From Neptuniibacter halophilus (GTDB lineage: Bacteria > Pseudomonadota > Gammaproteobacteria > Pseudomonadales > Balneatricaceae), in the NCBI RefSeq assembly GCF_030295765.1, contig NZ_AP027292.1, positions 1,488,001 to 1,552,000 on the forward strand: a stretch of DNA of 64,000 nt. Reading direction: 5' to 3'. A program made the translations under genes and the position numbers. Under the pieces are notes generated by a model. It saw only the letters and a list, made by a program, of their open reading frames with translations, made no database searches and was not told the origin of the DNA. This document shows positions 10,501-18,737 of this stretch, piece after piece; positions within the stretch are counted from its first letter, which is position 1, and each line of letters opens with the position of its first letter.

Positions 10501-10589
10501 AGCACCAGTGTGATGAGGTACAGGGCTTCCTGCTGGCAAAACCGGACAGCGCCGAAAGGCTGGAAGCCCTGCTCAGTGAGATGCCCTGA
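7557..10589 (+). CDS. Membrane PAS-PAS-GGDEF-EAL cyclic-di-GMP enzyme
   Basis: This 1010-residue inner-membrane sensor has a membrane segment at about residues 7-30, a periplasmic domain of about 240 residues, and a second membrane segment near 280. A HAMP-like linker, two PAS domains (about 350-460 and 470-590), GGDEF and EAL follow. Both catalytic halves look active. GGDEF is intact at 663-667, with the inhibitory I-site RPGD exactly five residues upstream. EAL is at 791-793, with 'DDFGTGYSS' and 'EITETMV' present. It could therefore make and degrade c-di-GMP, with the balance set by the periplasmic input. It is probably co-transcribed with, and controlled by, the upstream LuxP-like protein. 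Confidence 0.9.
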   Translation: MRQLSFASVILTVVLTALISASGALLFLAYQGSQKALQAEIKLIHERDAHLLQRMADEYQSGIGRLTAEIATRNDIRSSLLAGDMLTIDMVLTENLHSASGQQMDAMVIASDDDQKVVVNNSSLLGLDLPLQDYTSPGFSGRNWDTLALRHKGTTYHFIRFQAPVISPRLGEVIGSIYTFVLLNDNFWLLSESLSISGASAAALMTSEQLLGIVESDELSREALLSPLREQPIETLPRGTKQAHHLRLGNKQFDLRLYKADHSLETLSRTYNHNLWAGAVMVIAIAMLVMLLLRSMTNRSLVRLTRYAELAPKEASTPAFPTDRFTEFNQLGKQIEAMLKDIRAQENQLDAIFHHTPSAMFLKSLDLRYLTVNHQFEEIFGQQGISAIGQDDYHVFPTDEANLVRESDRKILSTQQTQQNEYKLTTRQGQRHFLSTKFPLIDDQGMIYGIGGITTDITDKVAAEQEAQITQMVFEAAAEAILIINPQGPVITNSSFSRITGLEESKAEGFVIAMFRDHPEIEMALHESGRWQGESIRRRADGEPLPVWISISSVDSSDQHTRYVAVFSDISELKAAERKLEKLAHYDTLTNLPNRTLFYDRIESSLARSIRNGKKTALLFLNLDRFKHVNDNYGHQAGDQMLIESAQRISQHIRPGDTVSRLGGDEFTVILSDLDSTDGVQDIARRIQQSLKLPYRLHGRDLFTSASIGIAVFPDDGKSTQTLLKHANTAMFHVKEQGRNDIMFFDKELNAQAEARIQLESSLRKAINSDALFPVFQPRFHISGQQVLSAEALIRWQHPSRGMIPPSEFIPLAESSGLIVELGRMMLEKACAAAQRWNQLSKKPVSVSVNLSARQLHDPGLLDDIRIALEQSGLDPALLELEITETMVIQDMDMVINRLDSIRQLGVNLSVDDFGTGYSSLIYLKRLPVSTVKIDKSFIDDVPGTDDGENLIKAVISMSHSLNLKVVAEGVEHTDQLTFLRQHQCDEVQGFLLAKPDSAERLEALLSEMP

Positions 10590-10614
10590 GGGGCTCATCT
10601 GCTGAGAGTCAGGC

Positions 10615-10642
10615 ACAAAAAAGCCAGCTCAATGCTGGCTTT
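10615..10642 (-). terminator. Intrinsic terminator of the outer-membrane barrel gene
   Basis: AAAGCCAGC and GCTGGCTTT flank a 5-nt loop. On the minus strand a run of six T follows, about 20 bp past the stop of the barrel gene. The T-run on the plus strand is short, so termination of the GGDEF-EAL gene is less certain. Confidence 0.8.
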
Positions 10643-10662
10643 CAGTGGAAGCGTCATATCAC

Positions 10663-11295
10663 TCAGAAGCGATAAGAAAGACCTGCGGTGAAGGTATCCA
10701 CATCCAGATCTTCGCCTTCGAAATCCAGGAAGTAACGGTTGTACTGCAGTTTAGCAGACAGGTTTTCATTGAAGTTATACTCCACACCCAGACCCAGATA
10801 AGGATCGGTGCCATCCGCTGCTTCACCGGAGAACGAACCTGTGTAAGCCACACCATCAATAGTCGCAGTACCGGCCAGTGTGAGATCAGATTCCCAGTTC
10901 AGCAAACCTGCACGGCCAAACAACGTAAAGGCGTCATTCAGCGCATAATTACCACGCAACCCCAGGAAGAACCCGGTTGCATCCAGATCCAGAGAGCCAT
11001 CCAGCGTTACGCTGCTTCCACCTACAGTGCCACTGACCGGTGCGTTGGTGCTGAAGGAGGCTTCCCCCAGATCCAGATATCCCAGTTCTACAGCCAGGTA
11101 CTCGTTGTACTGGAAACCCACACCCAACGAGAATGCAGAATCCGTATCATCAGTATTGATACCCGCCGCAGAAACACCGGTGTCGAAATCGGAACGGCCA
11201 TAATCACCAAAGACATAATAACCATCAGCCTGTGCTAGAGAAGAAACAGCCAGCGCCAGACCGGCAGAGGAAGCCAGAAGTAGTTTTTTCATCAA
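10663..11295 (-). CDS. Small outer-membrane beta-barrel protein (OmpA-like fold)
   Basis: This 210-residue exported protein has a signal peptide ending at 'SSLAQA' and then amphipathic strands rich in Tyr, Gly and Asp. The last residues, 'AGLSYRF', give the aromatic C terminus recognised by the BAM machine. Length and strand pattern fit an eight-stranded porin-like barrel (the OmpA N-terminal domain/OMP_b-brl family). There is no peptidoglycan-binding OmpA domain. It stands alone with its own terminator. The function is unknown and could be structural, adhesive or small-solute related. Confidence 0.8.
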   Translation of the reverse strand: MMKKLLLASSAGLALAVSSLAQADGYYVFGDYGRSDFDTGVSAAGINTDDTDSAFSLGVGFQYNEYLAVELGYLDLGEASFSTNAPVSGTVGGSSVTLDGSLDLDATGFFLGLRGNYALNDAFTLFGRAGLLNWESDLTLAGTATIDGVAYTGSFSGEAADGTDPYLGLGVEYNFNENLSAKLQYNRYFLDFEGEDLDVDTFTAGLSYRF

Positions 11296-11454
11296 ACAAA
11301 ATCCTTGTTGTATATAGAAAAATCACATGAAGAGGAAAACCTGTGATCCGGTGTGGATTCTACGGCGCGGAGCAGCCGGGAGTGAATAGGAAAAATTCCT
11401 AAAATCAGCCAGTTAAGCCTAAATACGAAGAGCTGAAGCTACGCTTATTCGAGG

Positions 11455-11490
11455 CACAAAAAAACCGCGTTATAAAACGCGGTTTTTTTA
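11455..11490 (-). terminator. Intrinsic terminator of pckA
   Basis: AAAACCGCG and CGCGGTTTT flank an 8-nt loop, with A-rich and T-rich flanks on either side. It lies just past the pckA stop on the minus strand. Confidence 0.85.
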
Positions 11491-11506
11491 GTTCACAAAG
11501 AGGTGA

Positions 11507-13054
11507 TTACAGCTTAGGACCGGCTGCAACAATCTCTTCAGACACGCCTTCAAACTTTTTGAAGTTCTCAACAAACTGACCGATCAGGTCTTTCGCGGTT
11601 GCGTCGTAACCGGCTTTGTCTGCCCAGGTATCACGTGGATTCAGCAGTGCAGAATCAACACCCGGTACCGCAGTTGGTACTTCCAGGTTCAGACCTTCCA
11701 GCTTCACGGTCTCCGCATCGTTCAGGGAACCGTTCTGGATTGCAGAGATGATGCCACGGGTCGTCGGGATGCTGAAACGCTCACCTGTACCGTAAGAACC
11801 ACCCGTCCAGCCAGTGTTAACCAGATAAACCTTAGAACCGAACTCTTCGATACGCTTCATCAGCAGCTCAGCGTAAACGTGTGCCGGACGCGGGAAGAAC
11901 GGCGCACCGAAGCAGGTAGAGAAGGTAGACTTGATACCGCCACCGGAACCCATTTCAGTAGAACCTACCAGCGCAGTGTAACCAGACAGGAAGTGGTACG
12001 CAGCGGCTTCTTTGCTCATGACAGAAACCGGCGGCAGTACACCCGTCAGGTCGCAGGTCAGGAATACAATCGCGTTTGGCTCGTCACCCATGTTGGTTTC
12101 GGAGCGCTTCTCAACGTGCTGCAGCGGGTAAGCACAACGACCGTTCTCTGTCAGAGAAGTATCGTCGTAATCCGCCGTACGCTGTTCGTTCAGAGTCACG
12201 TTCTCAACGATCGCGCCAAAACGGATCGCATCCCAGATGATCGGCTCATTCTTCTTGCTCAGGTTGATGGTCTTAGCATAGCAACCACCTTCCAGATTGA
12301 AGACAACACCTTTACCCCAACCGTGCTCGTCGTCACCAATCAGGTAACGCTCAGGGTCAGCAGACAGGGTCGTTTTACCGGTACCAGAAAGGCCGAAGAA
12401 CAGCGTAGTGCTGCCATCTTCACCGATGTTAGCCGAGCAGTGCATCGGCAGTACATCTTTCTCAGGCAGCAGGAAGTTCTGCACAGAGAACATCGCTTTT
12501 TTCATCTCACCGGCATAGCGCATACCAGCCAGCAGTACTTTGCGCTTGGCAAAGTTGATGATCACGCAGCCATCGCTGTTAGTGCCATCACGTTCCGGAT
12601 CACATTCAAAACCCGCAACGTTCAGAATCTGCCACTCTTCCTTCGCTTTCGGGTTGTACTCCGCAGGACGGATGAACAGGTTCTGACCAAACAGATTCTG
12701 CCACGCAGTCTGCGTTGTCATACGAACAGCTAGGTAGTGGTTAGGATCGGAGCCAACGTGTACGTTGGACACGAAGTGCTCTTTATCCGCCAGGAACTCC
12801 TCTACACGAGTCCACAGCGCATCAAACTTGTCAGCATCGAACGGGCGGTTGATCGAACCCCAATCGATGGAATCAGACGTACTTGGCTCTTCAACAATGA
12901 AACGGTCCATTGGTGAACGGCCGGTACGTTTACCTGTTGTCACGACCAGGGCACCCGTGTCGGCGAGCGTACCTTCACCATTTGCGATGGCTTTTTCTAC
13001 CAGTTCAGCAGGGCTCAGGTTTTGGTGTGCAATATTAACAGAATCTTTGGTCAT
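11507..13054 (-). CDS. pckA: Phosphoenolpyruvate carboxykinase (ATP)
   Basis: PckA converts oxaloacetate and ATP to phosphoenolpyruvate, CO2 and ADP, the committed gluconeogenic step when the cell grows on acids such as C4-dicarboxylates. At 515 residues it matches the ATP-dependent family. The kinase P-loop 'GLSGTGKTT' lies at about residues 221-229, with '[11 protein letters not shown]' just before it and '[12 protein letters not shown]' later. The ATG is preceded by AAGGGA at good spacing, and the gene has its own terminator. A dicarboxylate uptake system and a pyruvate kinase lie elsewhere in the window, which suits an organism living on organic acids. Confidence 0.97.
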   Translation of the reverse strand: MTKDSVNIAHQNLSPAELVEKAIANGEGTLADTGALVVTTGKRTGRSPMDRFIVEEPSTSDSIDWGSINRPFDADKFDALWTRVEEFLADKEHFVSNVHVGSDPNHYLAVRMTTQTAWQNLFGQNLFIRPAEYNPKAKEEWQILNVAGFECDPERDGTNSDGCVIINFAKRKVLLAGMRYAGEMKKAMFSVQNFLLPEKDVLPMHCSANIGEDGSTTLFFGLSGTGKTTLSADPERYLIGDDEHGWGKGVVFNLEGGCYAKTINLSKKNEPIIWDAIRFGAIVENVTLNEQRTADYDDTSLTENGRCAYPLQHVEKRSETNMGDEPNAIVFLTCDLTGVLPPVSVMSKEAAAYHFLSGYTALVGSTEMGSGGGIKSTFSTCFGAPFFPRPAHVYAELLMKRIEEFGSKVYLVNTGWTGGSYGTGERFSIPTTRGIISAIQNGSLNDAETVKLEGLNLEVPTAVPGVDSALLNPRDTWADKAGYDATAKDLIGQFVENFKKFEGVSEEIVAAGPKL

Positions 13055-13217
13055 TACTGGGTTCCCTTGGCATAGGCGCCAATAACGTTACCTAATAAGG
13101 CGTAAGGCTTGTGTATCATAATTATAAGGAGGCGTATTATGCACAAAAATCACACGATACGCCATTTTTGCAGTCAATTCCCATTCAACTGCGCTGAAAG
13201 TCGTCAGAATCCCCTGA

Positions 13218-14090
13218 TCAGTGCAACTGCTCGCTTTGCGAACCCGCACTGCCTTCAGCAAAAAGTGCTTCTACATCAGTCAGATCGAACGGGTAGTGAG
13301 CATTACAGAACTGGCAGTTCACATCGATCTGTCCACGCTCCTCAATCACCTCCAGCAGCTCTGCCTTGTCCATCATCTTTAATGAGGCAGCACTGCGCTC
13401 CCGGGAACAGGTGCAGCGGAACTGAACCGGGTCAGGTTCGTAGAGGCGACACTTTTCTTCGTGGAACAGACGGAACAGCAGGGTTTCATTATCCAGTTGC
13501 AACAGCTCTTCGCTCTTCAGGGTCGCGCCAAGGTAACTGATCCGCTCCCAGTCCTCTTTACCCGTGCCTTTAGCCGGCAGCACCTGCAGCAGCAAACCTG
13601 CAGCGCTTTCACCGTCAGAAGCCAGATGCACCTGGGTCGGCAGTTGCTCAGAACTGATAAAGTAGCTTTCCAGACATTTCGCCAGGCTCTCGCCCTCCAG
13701 CGGGACGATGCCCTGATAACGATTACCCTGCTCCGGCTCGATGGTCAGTACCACCTGCCCTTTAGGTAACAGTTCCGCAAAGCTGGCATGTTCCGGCAGT
13801 TCACCATCAAACCGCGCGATGGCACGCATCTCATTACGATGGTTACACTCCGCCATCAGCACCCGGACATTGCCCTGGCCCTGCGCCTGCAGGATCAGGC
13901 GTCCGTCAAACTTGAGGTTGGAGCTGAGCAGGCTGACTGCCGCCAGCATTTCGCCCAGCACCTGCTGAATAAGGACCGGGTAGTCATGGTTTTCAAAACA
14001 ATCTGCGCAGGTTTGTCGCAGACCGGTCACAACACCGCGAATATCCAGTTCGTCGAACAGGATACGCTGAATCTGATCAGGGTTACTCAT
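13218..14090 (-). CDS. hslO: Redox-regulated chaperone Hsp33
   Basis: Hsp33 is a cytosolic holdase switched on by oxidation and unfolding of its zinc centre. The 290-residue protein has the full zinc motif: C226-x-C228, then a 30-residue spacer, then C259-x-x-C262, the same spacing as E. coli Hsp33. In E. coli hslO lies next to hslR and yrfG. Here those two genes are also close (15.0-16.1 kb), separated by an LpxT-like gene on the other strand. Confidence 0.96.
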   Translation of the reverse strand: MSNPDQIQRILFDELDIRGVVTGLRQTCADCFENHDYPVLIQQVLGEMLAAVSLLSSNLKFDGRLILQAQGQGNVRVLMAECNHRNEMRAIARFDGELPEHASFAELLPKGQVVLTIEPEQGNRYQGIVPLEGESLAKCLESYFISSEQLPTQVHLASDGESAAGLLLQVLPAKGTGKEDWERISYLGATLKSEELLQLDNETLLFRLFHEEKCRLYEPDPVQFRCTCSRERSAASLKMMDKAELLEVIEERGQIDVNCQFCNAHYPFDLTDVEALFAEGSAGSQSEQLH

Positions 14091-14205
14091 CTAAGGGGGT
14101 CTTCGGTTGTTCGGTGAAAATTTGCACACCTGGATAGGTATCCAACTCAGTGCGGGTATTTTATCATAGCCGATCCACAATTCGGGATAGTATTAATTGC
14201 ATACC

Positions 14206-14994
14206 ATGAACGATCTCAGCGTTTTTCGTCAGGGCTGGAACCTTAAAGCCCTGCTGTTCAGCCATCTGTTTGCGTTTGCCTGGCTAGGTTTCTTTCTGAC
14301 TGACACCGGCTTTAACTTCTGGCGCAGCATCGACCACAACCTGTTCTTTATCCTTAACGGCACCCTCGCCGAAGCGGATAACTGGACCCGTTTCTGGGCC
14401 TGGGCTAACGTGCGCATTTTCGATCTGGTGCCGTTACTGATTATGCTGGTCAGCCTGACTTTTCCGGGTTTTGGGATTAAACGGGATCGCCTGCAACAGG
14501 CACTGATCGGCTTTATTCTGTTACTGGTGCTCATGTTCCCGATCCGTGAATCGGTTTACGAATACGCCCGGGCTATCGGCCTCAGCGGCGCCAGCCCTTC
14601 ACTGATGCTGGAACCGGCTTTCCGCTTCAGTCAGATCGTACCCGATATCCCGGCGAAAGATTCCGCCGGCCACAGTTTCCCCGGCGATCATGCGGCGGTG
14701 GTTCTGACCTGGGCCGGATTTATGATCCTCAACGCCCGTAGCTGGCTCTCTGTGTCAGCACTGCTGCTGGCGATGCTGTTTATGCTGCCGCGCATTGTTG
14801 GCGGAGCACACTGGGCAAGTGACAATCTGGTGGGCGGCGCGTTTTCAGCAATGATCACCCTGAGCTGGGCGTTTAACACACCGATTATGCATAAGGCGAC
14901 CCTGCTGGCTCATAAGGCGCTGCTGCCTCTGATCCGCCTGATTGCCAGAATTCCGCTGTTGAACCGACTTCCGATTCTCAGCAGCAGCCGTTAA
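14206..14994 (+). CDS. lpxT: PAP2-family membrane phosphatase, LpxT-like
   Basis: This integral membrane protein of about 262 residues carries the PAP2 signature motifs: a KD segment then 'HSFPGDHAA', and 'RIVGGAHWASD' with the catalytic His. Motif wording and order resemble E. coli LpxT, which transfers phosphate from undecaprenyl pyrophosphate to the lipid A 1-phosphate, but a plain undecaprenyl-pyrophosphate phosphatase remains possible. I chose the ATG at 14206 over an in-frame TTG three codons upstream; neither has a strong ribosome site. It overlaps the 3' end of the convergent hslR by 4 bp. Confidence 0.72.
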   Translation: MNDLSVFRQGWNLKALLFSHLFAFAWLGFFLTDTGFNFWRSIDHNLFFILNGTLAEADNWTRFWAWANVRIFDLVPLLIMLVSLTFPGFGIKRDRLQQALIGFILLLVLMFPIRESVYEYARAIGLSGASPSLMLEPAFRFSQIVPDIPAKDSAGHSFPGDHAAVVLTWAGFMILNARSWLSVSALLLAMLFMLPRIVGGAHWASDNLVGGAFSAMITLSWAFNTPIMHKATLLAHKALLPLIRLIARIPLLNRLPILSSSR

Positions 14995-15401
14995 CCTTTA
15001 TCGAAGATTCCCCGCTCGCCATCTTTAAACGAGCGGATCTGTCGCCGCTCCTTTTTATTGGGGCGGTTACGCGGATTCAGACTGCTGCCCATCGCCTTAC
15101 GCTGGGCAGCATGTTCTTCACGCTTCCTGACGCTGGTTTCGGTCTCTTCATAAAGTTTTTGTGCTTCGCCAGCACCACGGCGCTGATCAGACAAGGCGAT
15201 CACCACCACCTCTTTCTCATCAAACCCCTGCCGTACCTGCAGAGTCGCACCGATCTCGACATGACGGCTGCACTTAGTGCGCTGACCGTTATAGTGAACC
15301 TTGCCGCCATCGATCATCTGTTTGGCAATCGCGCGGGTTTTGTAAAAGCGGGCCGCCCATAACCATTTATCCAGGCGAACCTTTGCATCATCGTGGGTCA
15401 T
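14991..15401 (-). CDS. hslR: Ribosome-associated heat-shock protein Hsp15
   Basis: Hsp15 binds free 50S subunits that still carry a nascent chain and helps recycle them. The 136-residue protein has an N-terminal S4 RNA-binding domain ('VRLDKWLWAARFYKTRAIAKQMI') and a basic C-terminal tail ending in 'RRQIRSFKDGERGIFDKG', both typical of the family. Its ATG overlaps the stop of yrfG in a TAATG arrangement, so translation is coupled. Confidence 0.94.
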   Translation of the reverse strand: MTHDDAKVRLDKWLWAARFYKTRAIAKQMIDGGKVHYNGQRTKCSRHVEIGATLQVRQGFDEKEVVVIALSDQRRGAGEAQKLYEETETSVRKREEHAAQRKAMGSSLNPRNRPNKKERRQIRSFKDGERGIFDKG

Positions 15402-16054
15402 TACTTGGGACTAATCTCATTAAAATGCTCAATCGCAGCAAACGCTTCAATCTCGCGCTTCGGCTGCTGACTGTCGGGCTGGTAAATTGACAGCAGGTAG
15501 TGGATACCGTACCCGCGGGCGCTCTCCAGTACAGACAAACTGTCGTCCACCAGCAGGGTATGTTCCGGGTTAAACGGTTCAACCTGTTGCAACTGTTGCC
15601 AGAACGCCTGATCTTCTTTCGGCAGCCCAAAATCATGGGAACAGATTACCCGGTCTACCAACTGATCCAGCCCGGTTTTCTGAATTTTCAGTGCCAGACT
15701 GTCCTGATGGGCATTGGTTACGATCACGGTGCGAATACCTTTTTCCCGCAACGCCGCCAGAAAATCCTGTACGTGAGGGCGAAAAGCGATCTTATCCGCA
15801 ATCTCATGCTTCAGCTCAGTAATCGGTACTTTCAGCTCCCGGGTCCAGTAATCCAGACAATACCAATTGAGAGAACCCTGCTGTTCTATGATACGCTCGT
15901 GTAACCAGCGGCGCGCCTCATCCGGGGCCATCGCGTGGATCTGGGCATAGCGCAACGGCAGATGCTCCAGCCAGAAAAAAGTATCAAAGTGAAGATCAAG
16001 CAGGGTGCCGTCCATATCCAGCAGGACGGTTTCTATCTGTTGCCAATCAAACAT
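15401..16054 (-). CDS. yrfG: HAD-family GMP/IMP nucleotidase YrfG
   Basis: This 217-residue haloacid-dehalogenase-type phosphatase is predicted to hydrolyse purine mononucleotides such as GMP and IMP, as E. coli YrfG does. HAD motif I is 'LLDMDGTLLDLHFD' near the N terminus, motif II is 'VIVTNAH', and the acidic motif is 'LLVDDSLSVLESA'. It is translationally coupled to hslR, as in E. coli. Its start lies only 31 bp from that of the divergent nudE, so the promoters must overlap coding sequence. Confidence 0.93.
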   Translation of the reverse strand: MFDWQQIETVLLDMDGTLLDLHFDTFFWLEHLPLRYAQIHAMAPDEARRWLHERIIEQQGSLNWYCLDYWTRELKVPITELKHEIADKIAFRPHVQDFLAALREKGIRTVIVTNAHQDSLALKIQKTGLDQLVDRVICSHDFGLPKEDQAFWQQLQQVEPFNPEHTLLVDDSLSVLESARGYGIHYLLSIYQPDSQQPKREIEAFAAIEHFNEISPK

Positions 16055-16085
16055 CGTACAGGCCAGTCAAAGAGGAATGTTCAGT

Positions 16086-16646
16086 ATGCCGGTTAAACCC
16101 GAGATTTTGAAGGTCAGCCGAACCGCTCAGAGCCGCTTATTTAAAGTTGAGGAGGTAGAACTGCGTTTCTCCAATGGCGCAGAACGGACCTACGAACGAC
16201 TGGCGAATCGCGGCCGCGGCGCGGTAATGATCATCCCGGTCACGGAAAACAACGAGGTGCTGCTGATCCGTGAATATGCTGTCGGACTGGAAGATTACAC
16301 CCTGACCCTGCCCAAAGGCCTGATCGATCCCGGCGAGGATGCACATCAGGCGGCTGACCGCGAACTGAAAGAGGAAGCCGGCTTCGGCAGTCATCACCTG
16401 ATCACGCTGAAGAAGATGTCATCGGCGCCCAACTACATGGGCCATATGATCACTGCGGTGCTGGCCCGCGATCTTTACCCCTGCCGCCTGCAGGGTGACG
16501 AACCGGAAGAGATGGAGGTGGTTGCCTGGCCACTGAACGATCTGCAAAGCCTGCTGCAGGACGAAAACTTCACCGAAGCACGCGCCATTGCCGCGATGTA
16601 TATGACCCGCGATTTTCTCGCCGGGGAAATCGCAGAAATGATCTAG
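16086..16646 (+). CDS. nudE: ADP-compound Nudix hydrolase NudE
   Basis: NudE hydrolyses ADP-ribose, AP3A, AP2A and NADH. The chosen ATG gives 186 residues, the same as E. coli NudE, and follows GAGGA by about 9 nt. Upstream in-frame starts would overlap the divergent yrfG. The Nudix box is complete, from 'GLIDPGE' through 'RELKEEAG'. The order yrfG-nudE-cysQ links nucleotide clean-up functions, and cysQ follows 45 bp downstream. Confidence 0.94.
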   Translation: MPVKPEILKVSRTAQSRLFKVEEVELRFSNGAERTYERLANRGRGAVMIIPVTENNEVLLIREYAVGLEDYTLTLPKGLIDPGEDAHQAADRELKEEAGFGSHHLITLKKMSSAPNYMGHMITAVLARDLYPCRLQGDEPEEMEVVAWPLNDLQSLLQDENFTEARAIAAMYMTRDFLAGEIAEMI

Positions 16647-16691
16647 ACTTGTGAATAGAACACACAATAACAAGGGATAAAGGTAGAGATC

Positions 16692-17507
16692 ATGGAACAA
16701 CAACACCTTGTGGATGCACTGCTCGTCACCTGTCGAAAAGCGGCTGAGGCCATACTCAGGGTTTACCAGCAAAGCGATCATCAGGTGCAGTCAAAACAGG
16801 ACAACTCCCCCGTCACTGCAGCCGATCTGGCGGCACACAAAATTATCTGCCGGGATCTGGCGAAGCTGACCCCGGATATTCCGCTGCTGAGCGAAGAGGA
16901 TGCAGAGATCAGCTTTGCTGAACGTAATCAGTGGCAGCGTTTCTGGTGTATTGATCCTCTGGATGGCACCAAAGAGTTTATCCAGCGAAACGGCGAGTTC
17001 ACCATTAACATCGCTCTGATTGAAGCGAACCAGCCCCTGCTCGGGATCATCTATGTGCCATTAACCGGTACCGCCTACTGGGGTAGTCTGGAGCTGGGCG
17101 CCTGGAAACAGAAAACCGGCGAACCCGCTGCGCAGATCCGCAGCCGGCCGTTAGGTGATGAACTGGTGGTAGCGGCCAGTCGCCGACATGGTCAGGAAGC
17201 CAATGCCAACCTGCTTAAGCCAATTCAGGATCGCTTCCGTCTGGTTGAAAATCTGGGCATTGGCAGTTCACTAAAGATGTGTCTGATCGCCGAGGGACGG
17301 GCCGACTTTTATCCCCGACTGTTTCCGACCAGTGAATGGGATACTGCGGCCGCCCAGGCAATTGTTGAAGCCGCCGGCGGCAGGCTAGTCAATGCCCGGA
17401 ATCTGCAGCCACTGACCTACAATGCACGGGAGTCTCTGGAGAATCCCTATTTCTTTGCCTGTGGAGACCCCCAGTTTCCGCTGGAGGAGTTGCGTCTGAG
17501 CGCCTGA
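16692..17507 (+). CDS. cysQ: 3'(2'),5'-bisphosphate nucleotidase CysQ
   Basis: CysQ removes 3'-phosphoadenosine 5'-phosphate, the by-product of sulfate assimilation, and belongs to the lithium-sensitive inositol-monophosphatase fold. The metal site 'DPLDGTKEFIQRNGEFT' lies near residue 95, and the C-terminal 'SEWDTAAAQAIVEAAGG' motif is present. At 271 residues it is slightly longer than E. coli CysQ. It is probably co-transcribed with nudE, with a ribosome site AAGGTAGAG upstream of the ATG. Confidence 0.94.
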   Translation: MEQQHLVDALLVTCRKAAEAILRVYQQSDHQVQSKQDNSPVTAADLAAHKIICRDLAKLTPDIPLLSEEDAEISFAERNQWQRFWCIDPLDGTKEFIQRNGEFTINIALIEANQPLLGIIYVPLTGTAYWGSLELGAWKQKTGEPAAQIRSRPLGDELVVAASRRHGQEANANLLKPIQDRFRLVENLGIGSSLKMCLIAEGRADFYPRLFPTSEWDTAAAQAIVEAAGGRLVNARNLQPLTYNARESLENPYFFACGDPQFPLEELRLSA

Positions 17508-17529
17508 GCGCTCAGACCCATGATTCAGC

Positions 17530-17811
17530 TTACTCGGCTGCGCAGGACTGAGAACCGCTGCGCACCACCTCTTCTACTTTCTGTTTGAAATCCGGATCGC
17601 TGACCTGCCCCGCCATAATCAGCTTCACTTCATTATCGCTGAAATGTTTGTGTACATATTTGGCCAGACACTCACAGCGAGCCTCTGTCGCCCCTTCGCC
17701 CTGCATACAGCCTTCTTTGAAAGGTCCGTAGGTGCTGGAAGTCAGCAACTGGGTTTTAACCGCCAGAATCGCCAGCGCAACTAAAGAGATCCAGATTAAA
17801 ACTTTATACAT
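17530..17811 (-). CDS. Small membrane-anchored or secreted Cys-containing protein
   Basis: I do not recognise this 93-residue protein. The N terminus is a single hydrophobic segment at about residues 4-18, either an uncleaved anchor or a signal peptide. Four cysteines follow (C35, C46, C48, C90), which could form two disulfides or a CxC site in the periplasm. The rest is helical and charged ('SDNEVKLIMAGQVSDPDFKQKVEEVV'). It is convergent with cysQ and has no clear partner. Confidence 0.65.
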   Translation of the reverse strand: MYKVLIWISLVALAILAVKTQLLTSSTYGPFKEGCMQGEGATEARCECLAKYVHKHFSDNEVKLIMAGQVSDPDFKQKVEEVVRSGSQSCAAE

Positions 17812-18092
17812 GGTAAGGCGTCACTTTATTATCGTTATAGGAATTGAAGCCCACCATTCTAGGGGGAATACCCGGCGCTTGCAGCAAACTTTAGTCGCAG
17901 CTCTTTAATTCCCCCGGGGTGCCCCAATATAGAGGGTTAGCGCCAGAAAAAAGCACACTTTTTGTACCATGAAATGATCAGACTGGAGTGCTATTATTTC
18001 TGAGCTTTAGGTTTTTAACGGTTGTCGGCAGGTGAGCAAGACCAGGCGGACAATCCTGATTATGTCTAAGACTGACAAACAAGGTGACACTT

Positions 18093-18674
18093 ATGAGCTT
18101 TGAACTTCCGCCGCTGCCTTATGCAAAGGACGCTCTGGAACCACACATCTCTGCAGAAACTCTGGACTTCCACCACGGCAAGCACCACAACACTTACGTG
18201 GTTAAGCTGAACGGCCTGGTTCCTGGTACTGAGTACGAAGGTAAAACTCTGGAAGAGATCATCACTTCCGCTCCTGCTGGCGGCGTTTTCAACAACGCAG
18301 CTCAGATCTGGAACCACACATTCTACTGGAACTGCCTGTCTCCGAACGGCGGTGGCGAGCCAACTGGCGCGATTGCTGATGCAATCAACGCTAAGTGGGG
18401 TTCTTTCGCAACTTTCCAGGAAGAACTGAACGACAAAGCAGTGAACAACTTCGGTTCCAGCTGGACCTGGCTGGTTAAGAACGCTGACGGTTCTCTGGAC
18501 ATCGTTAACACCAGCAACGCTGGCTGCCCTCTGACTGAAGGCCAGACTCCACTGCTGACTGTTGACCTGTGGGAACACGCTTACTACATCGATTACCGTA
18601 ACGTTCGCCCTGACTACCTGAAAGCTTTCTGGGCGCTGGTAAACTGGGAATTCGTTAACGCTAACTTCGCTTAA
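18093..18674 (+). CDS. sodB: Iron superoxide dismutase
   Basis: SodB converts superoxide to peroxide and oxygen in the cytosol. The 193 residues from the chosen ATG equal E. coli SodB, and AAGGTG lies 6 nt upstream. The metal ligands are in their usual contexts: '[11 protein letters not shown]', 'NHTFYW' and '[11 protein letters not shown]'. The residues '[13 protein letters not shown]' favour the iron rather than the manganese form. The gene has its own upstream spacer and a strong terminator, so it is monocistronic. Codon choice is very regular, as expected for a highly expressed gene. Confidence 0.97.
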   Translation: MSFELPPLPYAKDALEPHISAETLDFHHGKHHNTYVVKLNGLVPGTEYEGKTLEEIITSAPAGGVFNNAAQIWNHTFYWNCLSPNGGGEPTGAIADAINAKWGSFATFQEELNDKAVNNFGSSWTWLVKNADGSLDIVNTSNAGCPLTEGQTPLLTVDLWEHAYYIDYRNVRPDYLKAFWALVNWEFVNANFA

Positions 18675-18693
18675 TCAGCGATTTTGCGTCATT

Positions 18694-18721
18694 AAAAAGG
18701 CACCCCCGGGGTGCCTTTTTT
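18694..18721. terminator. Bidirectional terminator between sodB and tesA
   Basis: AAAAAGGCACCCC and GGGGTGCCTTTTT pair around one base. With A-runs and T-runs on both sides it can serve both convergent genes. Confidence 0.9.
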
Positions 18722-18737
18722 AGTTATCAGCAAACCA

